NCBI GenBank assembly: GCA_005408345.1
Contig: SEMN01000059.1
Location: 1,077,501 to 1,141,500 of the forward strand
Source: Macquaria australasica
Lineage: Eukaryota; Chordata; Actinopteri; Centrarchiformes; Percichthyidae
DNA: 64,000 nt
Direction: 5' to 3'
Below are positions 12,601 to 24,600 of this stretch, piece by piece. Position 1 is the stretch's first letter. The number at the start of each line of letters is the position of its first letter. Position numbers and translations under genes: made by a program. Below the pieces are notes generated by a model. The model saw only the letters and a program-made list of their open reading frames with translations. It did not search any database and was not told where the DNA came from.

Positions 12601-15600
12601 CTGGTGTTTCCTTCACAGCTTGAACTCCCCCTTCCCCCTTATTTCCTCTGTGATCTCATTGCTATTTTTGTGAGGTCTGCATAAATAATTAATAGCATCA
12701 ACTCTCTGAATAAAGCTGACTTACTTAGTGAATCTTCAGACTTATCTTAACATTTCTGTTAAATATTATACATGGTCCCTTTCCAAATAAAATAAATATA
12801 TATATAATAAAATCTTAAATGTGGCTGATGGACAGTGAAGATATAAGTTGTTCTGAGGATAATTTGTTTGTTCCCTTTGAGTCTGCAGTACAGTTTGTAT
12901 GGAGGATTGTGCCTTTATAGACATGGTACTGTGTGGTCACAGCTGTATATACAGCACTTACAGCATGTGACACATTTTTCCATTAGTTGAGTGCTGCACT
13001 TCACTGAGTCCTCTCAGGGACATTAAAGGGGCCAACAATTGTTGCAGCATGCGCCGTTCATTTAGTGGTATAGGGTCATATGCTGTATATCATGTAATTA
13101 TCACTGATCTGACAATTTAGTGCATTTTGTTAATTAAGTTTAAGGTGTTTTTAAAGGGTCAAATCACCCAAATTACAACACTGTGAACAGTTTCCACTGG
13201 AGCTACTTTCTAATGGACAAATACTATAGTCCCTATGAAAACTGTTGATGGTAATGAAGTAATCGGGAACACTTATTCTGGAACGAAATGTGGCTGGTGA
13301 CTTTTTTTCGATACTGTAAACACCACACATGAAATTCCCTCACCTCCACGGTGTTGGGACGGAGACAGAAATTTTGGGTAAACTGGCCTTTTAAAGACGC
13401 CATGCATCTTTAAATTAATGGTTTGTATTTAGTTAGCGTGTTTCACAGTCACTTTTCTACAGGAATAATTTAATTTTATCATCTGTTTATTGTCACTTCA
13501 ATGTAACACACCTCCAGACTAGTTTCACTGAATTTAGACTCAAGATGTAACTATGAATTATTGTTTAGATTAGGACTACACCAATCAATTTTCAAATTGA
13601 TCGATTAGTTGTTTTGTCAATAAATTCTTGCAATTCTCTCCAGAGCCCAAGGAAATGTCTCCAGATTGCTTTTTTTATTTGACCAACAGACTAAAACCCA
13701 AAGCTGGAACCAGTAAATGTTTGACATCTTTGCTTAATAAATGACTTAAATGATCAATCAGTTATCACAATTGTTGGGGATTCCTTTTTCCGTCGATCCG
13801 GTAATTGATTAATTGACTAATCATTTCAGCTGTAGTTTAGATATCAGTGAGTCAACGTTTGAATGCTGTTTACTTTCACAAGGCAGAATCACCAAAATAA
13901 GACTTTGTCTTTAGTTTGGGGTACGGCTCATCTGTCATTTTCCCTTTCTTTGGGGATCTGTTGTTATATTTATAAACTGCATATAAACCGTTTTCTGTTC
14001 CTAGTCATTAATCCTGCTATCATCAGTCACATAAGCCCTATCTGTCCTATAAAATTCAAATAACTGTTTGAACAAGTTCACATGATATTTTGTAGAAAAC
14101 TAAGGTTTAAAACTTTGTTGAAACTTCCTGTAGGAGATAAGATTTCTGCTTCATGCTTTGATTCAGTTGCTATTTATGTGGAAGCTGGACACTGATAATT
14201 AAAGTTAATGCCAGCAAGAAACTAAAGGATGTTTCTCCGTGTAATAATTAATGAAGTGTCAAACAGAATAATGAGACGTAAGTTAAAGCCACTTTGAATT
14301 ATCTGTCTCATAGCAAACCCTTTTCATTAAAAGCATTCAAGGTATGTTGTCAGTAATAGGATATTAATATGTGAGCAAGAGGTAACTTGAGGTAAAAAAA
14401 AACAAAAAACTTGAACTACAGAACCTATAAATCCTCTAATGCAATTAACTGCACACAGCACGCTCATGTTTACCATCCCTGCCAGACTGTGATCACTTTA
14501 TATCAAAGGTTACTAAAGAGACCAGAGAGGAAAAACATGTCATGCCGGTGAGGCAGCTTTTCTGGGCAGTATGCTCACTGCTGCTAGGAGACAGTATTTT
14601 GCACTTACTGGTGGTTTTGCATGTTTTAGTCTGTTAACTATAAATTGTATACATATATATTTTTCTATGTCTAGGTTTTTGTTGAGTGACTGTGCAGAAA
14701 TGTGAAACTGCAAATCATTTTCGCAATGATCACGCTTACATTTTATTTGTCTCCTATATTTGATTTGCTAACTATTACTTATCAATGCAATACTTCTTGA
14801 CTGACAACACTTATCAGAAGTCATATTATTCTTTGATGTGTGAATTATTTGAATATTCTCTATGCTTGCAACTACAATACCACAATAATAACTCTGTAAA
14901 TGTTTCTTATGAACTAAAGATGATGAGTTGTTGACTGCGACGGATCTCGCATCTCAAGTTTGAGGTCTTTGCAAGTTGATTTCCATATTGTATAACTGTC
15001 CAGTGTATAGTTGACAAATGTGTACAAATTTGTAGTTATTGCGCTAAAACATTTGTCCAGTATGGTCCTTTTCGGTTGATGGAGAAATGTACAGACCTGA
15101 CACTAGGATTTCCTTCGGGTAGACAGGACAAATAGGATCTCAGTTTGAACTGATGGGATGTTCTTCGGTTCAGCCAAGTTTGTGACTTTATTTTTATATA
15201 AAAATCTGTCCTTGTGCAGCTTCAAAATCATCCAGATTGCTTGAAGACACTACAACTACAGTATAATTTTCTGTACTTTAGAGTCAGAATTAGTCGTGAT
15301 GAAGGTCGACGTTACAATACAATCTCAAAAACACATTGATGTCAGTAAAAACCAGTACCCCAGTATTGATGCTGACAAAGTAGTTTACATAGTCAATGAG
15401 ATATACAGTTTTTTAGATAAGCATTATATAGCTTGACAATGGCATATATAACCCTAATGTTACCATTGAAGGATAAAGGTGGTGTTTTTTTCTTTTTTTA
15501 TTATCATCAACAAATCTCATTAAAATACATAAACCAACGGTGAGTTTATCCTGTTAAGTCTTTGTAGCCACAGCCTGATACACAGTAGATTATCTCTGCC

Positions 15601-18600
15601 ATAGATGATGACTATTAAAAACATATGAAGAGCCATACTGATGCATTTTGTCAGCATATTCCCTCATTGCAGCAAACAAAGCCAGTGTAGTTTATTCCTC
15701 TCAGTTTGTCAAACCAACAAAACAGTGTAAAGATGGGACCATGTCCCGGAGCATGTGCAGTAATGTCTCCAGAGATCCAAAATGCAGTCGCAGAGTTGAT
15801 GCAGCATTATCAAAACTCAGCCTTTAAATGTCGAGGTTGTTTGTTTAGTTTGCAAAAACTTGCATGGATGTTTTGAGGTTAGAAACTAAAATTGAACCCA
15901 GACGTGACAGAGGAATCGAACCTACTTCTCCAGCTCTAAAGTTAATTGTCCATATTCCTGACTGCCCCCCCCCCCCCCCCCATACTGAAATGCTAAAAAG
16001 ACCTTTCTCTTATTAAGTTGTTAAAAATGTAATGTCTTACTGAAATATGCTTCATTTCCTAGGGGTACGGTGTGACGTTAACATCGATGAGTGTGTTTCG
16101 AACCCATGCCAGAATAGTGGGCGATGTATTGATGCGCCTAATCGATACCACTGCTTGTGTCCTGATGGTTTTATTGGGCTCCACTGTGAAACCAACATTG
16201 ATGAATGCATGTCAGCGCCTTGTCTTCATGGGAGGTACAGATTTTTCTCTGTCATTTAAAACAGAAACACTGCAAATTGGGCAGAAATGGCATGGAATTA
16301 TTTTTAATTACACTCCTTGCCAGCGCTGTGAGTGGAGACATATGTCACATGTTGTAAGGAGCTAATGTGATGCACTTACAGGTTGTCTTAGTGCTCTCTA
16401 TATTATAGTCATTAATTCCGTTGAAGGGGAAATACTCATTCATTCAAAAGACCGTCTCTCTCTCTCTAAAGATTCTGCATGAACTATACAGCAAAAGACC
16501 TGCATATATGAATGTGTTTTTGTTGATTTCATACAGTAGTATAATTTTGATGAATCAATTCTAACTCCATCTGTTGTGGCCTCCTCAGCTGTAGGGATGG
16601 AATATATTCATACTCCTGTCGTTGTGAATCTGGATGGACCGGCAGCAGATGTGAAACAAACATCGACGTGAGTTGAGCTTAATTAATAAGCCTGCTGGGT
16701 GTTCAACAGTAATGTGGCCTTTGGTATCACTGACTCTATTGATTTTTCTACAAGATAAATCAAGTAATGACCAGGATCATGTAAGCATTGTACAAATACC
16801 TGATTAAAAGAAATAGCTAATGCCTAATTGATTTAAACACAGCTTGTGCTGGACTCTAGAGATAAAACATTGTGTTTCTAACAAGGTCTCGGTTAGCGTT
16901 TAGTTAAATGGATTACTTGATTATCTGCTTTTTAACTACTAACAGTTTATTCTAAAGCAAAGTTGTTTTTCTCTTTTTTTTTAACAACACATTATGCATT
17001 TTAGATGGTAAATCATGCATTTTATGGTTATATCTGTCAAAATATGTAGTATTATTGCTGCAGTGCCTCACTCCTGTAAATGTGTCTTTTCATTTACAGG
17101 ACTGTGCTTCCAGTCCCTGCTTGAATGGAGGCTCATGTGTGGATCTCATTGATAAATATGCATGCTTCTGTCAGGATGGTTACACAGGGAAAACTTGTGA
17201 GAATGATGTAGATGTCTGCAAAGAGGCCGCTTTTAATGTCTCACTGTGTTTCAATGGAGCCACCTGCCTTGACGGTGAAGGATCAAACTTTACATGCAGG
17301 TGAGTTGGTCCACTGTTAAAGGTATTTTATTGTTTTGATGTAATGATACTGAAAGCTTGTCCCTGGATGGAGTCATTGTAATATGAGTTGATTGGAACAA
17401 CAGTTTAAATGTGTCTTCATGCGTAGGACATTTAAACTCTCACGACTAACCTAAAACCAAATACAGCCACAGTTTGATTATCTAATTGACTGTTCGCTTA
17501 ACCCCTCCCTGAACTGCGAGTGTCTAATCATAGATTCGCAACCTTAATAAGGCACGACAGGCCTTGCAAGCTTTGAATTTCTGCTAGGGATGTGTACATG
17601 GAGGTCTACTAAGAGCGACACTTGTAAAGAGTTTGGAGGGTGGAGTGTTTTTTTTGTTTTTTTTAGCCTTTCCAAAACTGAAAATACAACAGCAAAAGTG
17701 GAAGGAATGGATTAAACAGTGTGTTTATGTGATCTAACGTGAAGCTGCAATAATAAGCTGCATTAGCATGTCCGGCTAACTACCTACAGTAGTACCTGAG
17801 CGTTACTTCAAAGGCCAAGAGGCACATCATTAACTAACTAGATGACATTAGTTTGAGGGGTTACGTTAAAAATAAAGCCCCATTTGCGACCAGCACATCC
17901 ACAGCTGGTCCCGGATGGCCTCATCTCAAAACCCTTTCTCTTGTAATGTTAGAAGTGAAAATATACTGTTTGAAATTGCGAACAAGTAATAACCAAACCA
18001 GGTTATGTTAGAATGAAATAATAAGCTGACCTGAGATTTTTCCTTATCATACTTAGAATACTTGGCAATAGCTCTACAATGCAGTACTTGTATGATCAGC
18101 TGGTGCTGTCTTTTTGCCTGGGACGTGTAGCTGGAAACATTAAAACATCAGCCGGAGATAGCGTTTTCAACCAACTCATCAAGCTAATGTTAACGTTAAC
18201 TTAATTAGGTATCTAGCTACAGCTGCCAGTGACAGTTGGCAGCTGGCAAAATTGGCTGTCGCTGGCTAGAACTGAGAAGCCTGCTTTTGTCTATTTCAGT
18301 AAAGGATCTATTGTTTCAAAAATGAATAAAAATTGTGAGCGGTAAATGTGGCCCCCGTTATCATTGTAAACTGCATATGCTTTTAAGGGGGCAGGGCTTA
18401 GCAAACGGTCAATACCCAAATATTTGGGAGTTGTAAGTATCACACGTGAACTGGTAAAATTTGAATTTGCATCCTCCCCTGTTAACAGTTTTGCTTGTCT
18501 CTAACTAAAAGTGCATCTCGTCTCACACGAATGGTGCTGCAGTATATCTGTGCACTCAAATACAGTAGCAGTCTTCCAGGTTGGTTGCAAGTGAATCATC

Positions 18601-21600
18601 ACTTTTTAATTGCTGACATGCTCTCCCTTGAGTGATGAAGTGTATCTGAATACAAGGTGTATGTAGTAAGAGTGTGCAGATTTGACACAGCAGCTCCCAG
18701 GATGCCTTACAGTTAATTACATTGTCTAACCTTGTGCTGCTGTATGCTCAGTGTCGTGATTTAATGTATCCCAGACTACCACAACTCCAAATAGGTTGGT
18801 GCACTGTACAGTGTTATATACTGATGCACTGGACTGCCTACTGCCTCAGCACAGAATTTTTTTTTATGTTTACTTAATTGTAGGCTTATGTGTGTATATA
18901 TAACAAGGAGGCAATACAGTGTATGTTGTGCATTTACAGATAAAGGCGTATACACACATTTTATGGCTGACAATGTCCTTTAGTGTCCTGCTGATCTGCA
19001 ATATGATGATTGTGCATTGTGTGCACTTTCCAGAACAGAGGATTATTTTTGCTGAATTTGGACATCAAATGAAATTTATTGCAGTATTAGTGCATTAATA
19101 ACTGGTTACTGGACTTATTTGGATTCAGTAATGAGTAATTTTTTTAACCAAATTGTTTGATTTTTGGGTTTATTATTTACATACATCATTTAAGAGTTTG
19201 AGTTATAGATGGAAAGCCAGCATTCTGCCCATTAATTACTGTGTGTATATATTGTGTACATTGCTGATGTAAAAAAGCATTTTACACCACCGGTAAACAT
19301 TAATACAGATTTAGCTGTTGTCTAGTGTTAGTCTGTCTGAAGTGACAACAGGTTTCAGTCTTGTGTTTTTGGTGGAGGAGGCTACTTCTTGTTTACATTT
19401 ACATCAGAGACTGTGACTTTAAAATCACATTCAAAGTGTTTTTGAGAGGCAAGCATGTTTTGTACATCCACATATTTTTCCCACTTGAATGGAAAGGGTC
19501 TGGTCAGGCTAGATATGAAATCAGTCATGCAATAGTCTCTTGGCCAGACCACATCTACAATACATGAAATACAGAGTGTTGTTTTATCTGCATGTTATGT
19601 GAGAAGTGGTGCACATTCACTCCTGCACCTGTTCAGCAAATGGCCTCAAAAGCACTCCATTCTCTCTCTATTATGGTTGTCAGCCAAGAGTTTATGCATG
19701 AAACCCTTTGCCCATGTTCTGATGTTGTGGTGTTACATGATTAAATCAACTGTGCCTCACAGATCTCAGTTTACAATAGTCAACAAGTCAAATTCAAGCA
19801 ACAAGGAATACAAGGAATGTTAGCCCCATGAATATAGCAAGAGTTTGTTAGCATTTACTGAAACATTAAAAAGAAAAGTTGGGTTTTTGGTGAATTTGAG
19901 AATCTGCATTCGTTATTTCCCATTGTTCTGCTTGTGTCACCTTTTCTGATGTCATATATTCCCAAAGATGTTCAGTGGGTTTTCAGGTCTGGTGACTGTG
20001 AATTGGAAATCCATGCAAGCCAGCAGACCTTGGTCTTCCTTGGCCTCAGGTAGCTTTGATGCATGATCAGGCTCATTGTCCATCTGGAAAATGGCTGCTC
20101 TTCCACAAAACTTAAAGCCAGTGGGGATGACATCTGCAGAATCGAGTGATACCCCTCTTTGCTCAAGGTGTAGCTTATCCTGTGCAAATCACCAACTCCA
20201 CAACAGAAAACCATTACCACACCTAAATGTGTCCACTTTGTTTACCTGTGGGTTTTATGCACTGCTGAATTAATCCATTCTGTTTTATCTTCCCCTCGAA
20301 TAAGGTCTCCAATTTCAAGTTTGTGATCTGTGAACTTAACTGTTAACAGCAGTGATTTTTAATTTTTTTTTTGTTGTATTGTTTGGCACTCTTGCAAACA
20401 ATGCTGGACCAGGTTTCGTCAAAGAATTGAATTAGCAGCAATGGCATTAACACATAGAGGGCCATATTGATTTATTCCAACTATGGACAAAACAACCAGG
20501 GCCCTTAGTTTGAGAGCAGTGCATTGGCAACGTCCTCTGTTAACTACGCAGAACAGTGTTTTCTCTGACCTTCACTCAGGTGGTATGAAAATGTCCTGTG
20601 CCAGAACTCCAAAGTACTATGTCATGGGTTTGTCACTGCTGATTTGTGGATTCATTGTTGGATTTATTATGAATATTTAGATGACAATGTGCAAGTTCCT
20701 CTAATGCATTACTATTCCTTTTTCGGAGAGCATCTGAATGTGCAGACTTGAGTGTTCAGATATAGTATAATGCAATAAAAGCGAGGAGGAAGTGTTAATA
20801 TACAAATCAAACAATCCTCACACTTGCAGTATATCAGCTTATATTGATACAGTATGAGGAAAAGACACTGTTGAGTACAACAGAAAGTAGGTTACTGTTC
20901 TGTAGGTGTAATTTAACATGCTAAAGAAGAAAATGGACGTTCAATAAAGTCACTCCGTATAAATTCAACATTCAGTCACAGAAACATAAATTACTATAGG
21001 AGTATTGTAAAATATAGTCATGTAGATTACATTGCTGTGAAGTTACTATACACTAACAGATCCTTTCTTAGTTCCCACAGATCCATTGTAAGAATGTGAA
21101 TAATTAAATATAAGAATATGTAATAATAAGGAATTTCACACCTAATAATCATTTGTTATGTATGAGCATATAGTAGCAGATGTTTTGGGGTTTTTTGTTT
21201 TGTTTTAATACATGTTTGATCTGATTTTGATCCCCCAAGGTCCAACATTATATTGACCAGGAGCAGTGCACTTAAGTAAATGTGAGCTGGTGCGTCATCA
21301 GTTTTAATTGAACCCACTCTTTAGTTTATCGCCTTCTTCACTGATTCCACTGCTGTGTCTCTCAAGATTGTGTTTTTAATAATATGCTCTGAAATAAGAA
21401 GCCAGTTGTCATACTTTCTGATAAATAATGCAAACAGGCAGTTCTTACAGACGCAGTGTGTCAGACCCACAAGAAGGAAGTGACAGCGCTGTGAGACAGC
21501 CTCACAGTGTTAAAGTATGATATGTTTCCTTAGCTGTCCACCAGGTTTCATGGGGAATTTCTGTGAAGTGGATGTTAACGAATGTTGCTCAGTGCCCTGC

Positions 21601-24600
21601 CACAACGGTGCCATTTGCCAAGATCTTATTAATAGCTACGTCTGCCACTGCAGGTCAGGTGAGTCACTCAGACATCCTGTGAGTTTCTGAATTTACCTTG
21701 AAATGAGGCAACTAAAGCAATTTTTTTTGTTTTGTTTTTGCCTTTGTAAGACATGTTCAAGGAAACCTTTGTGACTCATGAACAATGTTACTAAGACACA
21801 GCCTAGATGGTTGTCTTACTGTGCCCCAGATGTGGTAGAGTACAGTTTACCATATGTAAACCATGTTAATACTATAGAGCACCCATATTGGATTGAAAGG
21901 GGACGTATAAAATGTCACTAAAGGTTACCATAATGCCTACATAACTTCGGTGCCTCAAAGCCATTCAGAAGTCATTCACTTTTCTCCAGGGAGAAATTTG
22001 TAGTCATACAGTACTAAAAAAGACGATACAGCCTGGGCTCATTAAAATGTATGTGGCATCTTACTCTTTAGTCAAAGCCTTTTCTTGTCTTTGTATGTGT
22101 GTGAACCCAAAAAGAAGCAAATCAATGTAGGAGAATCTGATTGATATTCACTTCAGAGGGTGGAAGTGGGAGAGCCTGGGCTCACCACGGCACTCTGTGG
22201 GCTTTTGTTCCTGGCAGGTTGGACAGGCCTTCACTGTGAGGATGACATTAATGAGTGCCTTCCACAGCCCTGCAACCAGGGGATATGCATTCAGAATGAT
22301 CCAGGCTATGGCTACACCTGTTTCTGTCGTCCTGGATTTGTGGTGAGGCCACCCCACCTTATTCCCCATCTCCATCTTTTTTCCTTTTTTTTATTTTTAA
22401 CCTTTTAACCCTCAACTCTTGAGTCCTCTCTAATTTTCTGAACTGTTAAATATGTGTGGTTTCCTTTTCCTTTATCGTTTATAGTCCGATAATCATTTAT
22501 GTATTCCCATTGTAAAGCATCAGATGCCTTTCTTGTACAGATAAGACAACGTGACATTTTTTATGTATTACTACAGCTATTAACTACTACTACTACTACT
22601 ATTAATAATAATAATGATGATGATAACAATAATATTTATATAGAACTTTTTAAAACACGCAGCTACAAAGTGCTTCACATAAAGGATAAAATATACACAT
22701 ATAAACAATTTACACCCCAAAAAGTTACTTAGGAAAAATCTGTTAGCAAAAACTAAACTACAAACTGCTAATAAACTATGAACTTCCTAATCTGCAAAAA
22801 AACACTTACATATTTAACATCTTAATGTTGGAATAATCTGAATTGTCAGTAATCAGATAGTAATTCACTTCACATGGTTTTTAAGTTTAAAAAAAGCCTT
22901 GTTTTTGTTACATAATGTCATGTTCCCTACTTGATGCCAACTTTATTACTCAAGCTGTAAACATTATGTCCCATTTAGCATCTCATCTCTGAATTACATC
23001 ACACATCTGAAGGTTGTTTATTTTACATACACAGGGGAGGAACTGTGAGCACAACTATGATGACTGCCTGTTGAATCCATGTCCAGAAGCATTTTCCTGT
23101 GTAGATGGCATCAACAAGGTCAGCTGCCTGCCTCCTGTTACGGATACTGTTCCCTTGGCGACTGTAGTCAAGAACATCACTCCCGGCTCCACACCCAGAG
23201 TGCCGACGCCAACACTCAAAACGACACCGACAGCTGTGCAATCCACAGGTACAGTCCACACTGTGCAGGCATGTAGAGGCGAGTATGTGCAGTAGAGTAT
23301 ATCCATTTTATGCTACTACACTCTACTACATTTCAGAGGGAAATATTGTACACTACATTTATCTGACAGCTGAAAATTACTAGTTACTTTTCAGATTAAG
23401 ATTTTACTTTAAAAAAACATGATAATCTTATATAATACAATGCATTGCTACAGATCAAACCAGTGGTTCCTAACCTTTTGGGCTTGTGACTCCTTACAAA
23501 AACAGCAGTATCTACTTGGGGGTCCCTTGTCATATTTTAGACGTCTATGAGTTGTTAGCAGTTTCACCAAAAAAGACATTTTCCCTCAGGTGGTTTCATC
23601 TAAATTACTGCTCGAGGCCCAAAGAGGTATAATCATCCAATATTTCACAAAGAAGCTGAAGATTAGAGAAAAGTCTTGAAAAATAAATACATGTTTGCCG
23701 CAGCAGAACTTAGTTTCTTTTCATCCTTCATTTAGTCCATTCATCGTCTCATGACCCCTCAGAGTTCTATTGTGACCCTTTCGAGGGGACCTGACCCCTT
23801 TGTTTGGCAACCACTGGACTAAACTTAACTAACTGTATCTGAAGTACATAAACTAGCTCAGCCTCGACCAACTTCAACAGTAAAATGCTGCTTACACATT
23901 TTTACATCAGTAATAACAATGTAATGATACAATATATAATGATCTAACACTCGTAGGGGTCATTTTTCCTGTTGATTGAGTAGTTTTACTTTTGACTGAT
24001 TTATACGACTGTACATTTACTAATAGTACTTATGTACTTTTACCTAAGTATGATTTATAATGCAGGGTTTGTAATGGAGTATTTTTACATTGTTGCATTG
24101 CTACATTTACTTAAGTAAAGGATCTGAGTACTTCTTCCACCACTGTGTATATATGCTGCAGTGTCCTTATGCTAATTGTTAAAGACGTGTACAACTTCAA
24201 AGGCTGCATACAATTAAGTTCAAATTAGTTTCTCTCTTTTTTTTTTTTACTTGTCTGTGTGTTCAGGATGGTTCTACATACTTTTAATCTTAACTTCCTT
24301 GTATGAGGAAGAACTTTAGCTCATTGTTATTATGAGGTATATTTGTATACTGTAAAGCACAGACTCATGAGTTCTGGAAAGGGAATAATTTTGATGGACA
24401 ATTATAATTACCAAGAATAACACCTGTTACCTTAATGATAGATCAGCTGAAATATGGCAGTGTATCAATTAAATTAACATTTCTCAATCAAGTCAGGGAT
24501 CCCATTACTATGCTATTACTTCCATTAACATTATGTGTGCAAGAAAGCGACACTAAATTATTTAAGTTGATAAGCCATCACACCAATCAGTTTGTACTGA

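Larger units (their letters stand above)
9197..16062 (+). other. eys intron 3
   Basis: A 6.9-kb phase-1 intron. It carries a compound GT microsatellite (9556-9623), a TTAA-flanked MITE-like element (13151-13394), a short hAT-like element with an 8-bp duplication (13571-13834) and a C17 run (15965-15981). No additional EGF exon was found, and the repeat continues correctly from exon 3 to exon 4. Confidence 0.8.
17300..21533 (+). other. eys intron 6
   Basis: A 4.2-kb phase-2 intron. It holds one copy of an unclassified dispersed repeat (about 17545-17690; partner near 33950-34110) and a decayed Tc1-like transposase on the - strand (about 19960-20230). The remainder shows no recognisable gene. 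Confidence 0.75.

Noticed and set aside
16199..16258. Reading exon 4 on past 16234
   Set aside because: The frame stays open for a few codons but loses the EGF pattern. The donor at 16235 joined to exon 5 restores it exactly.
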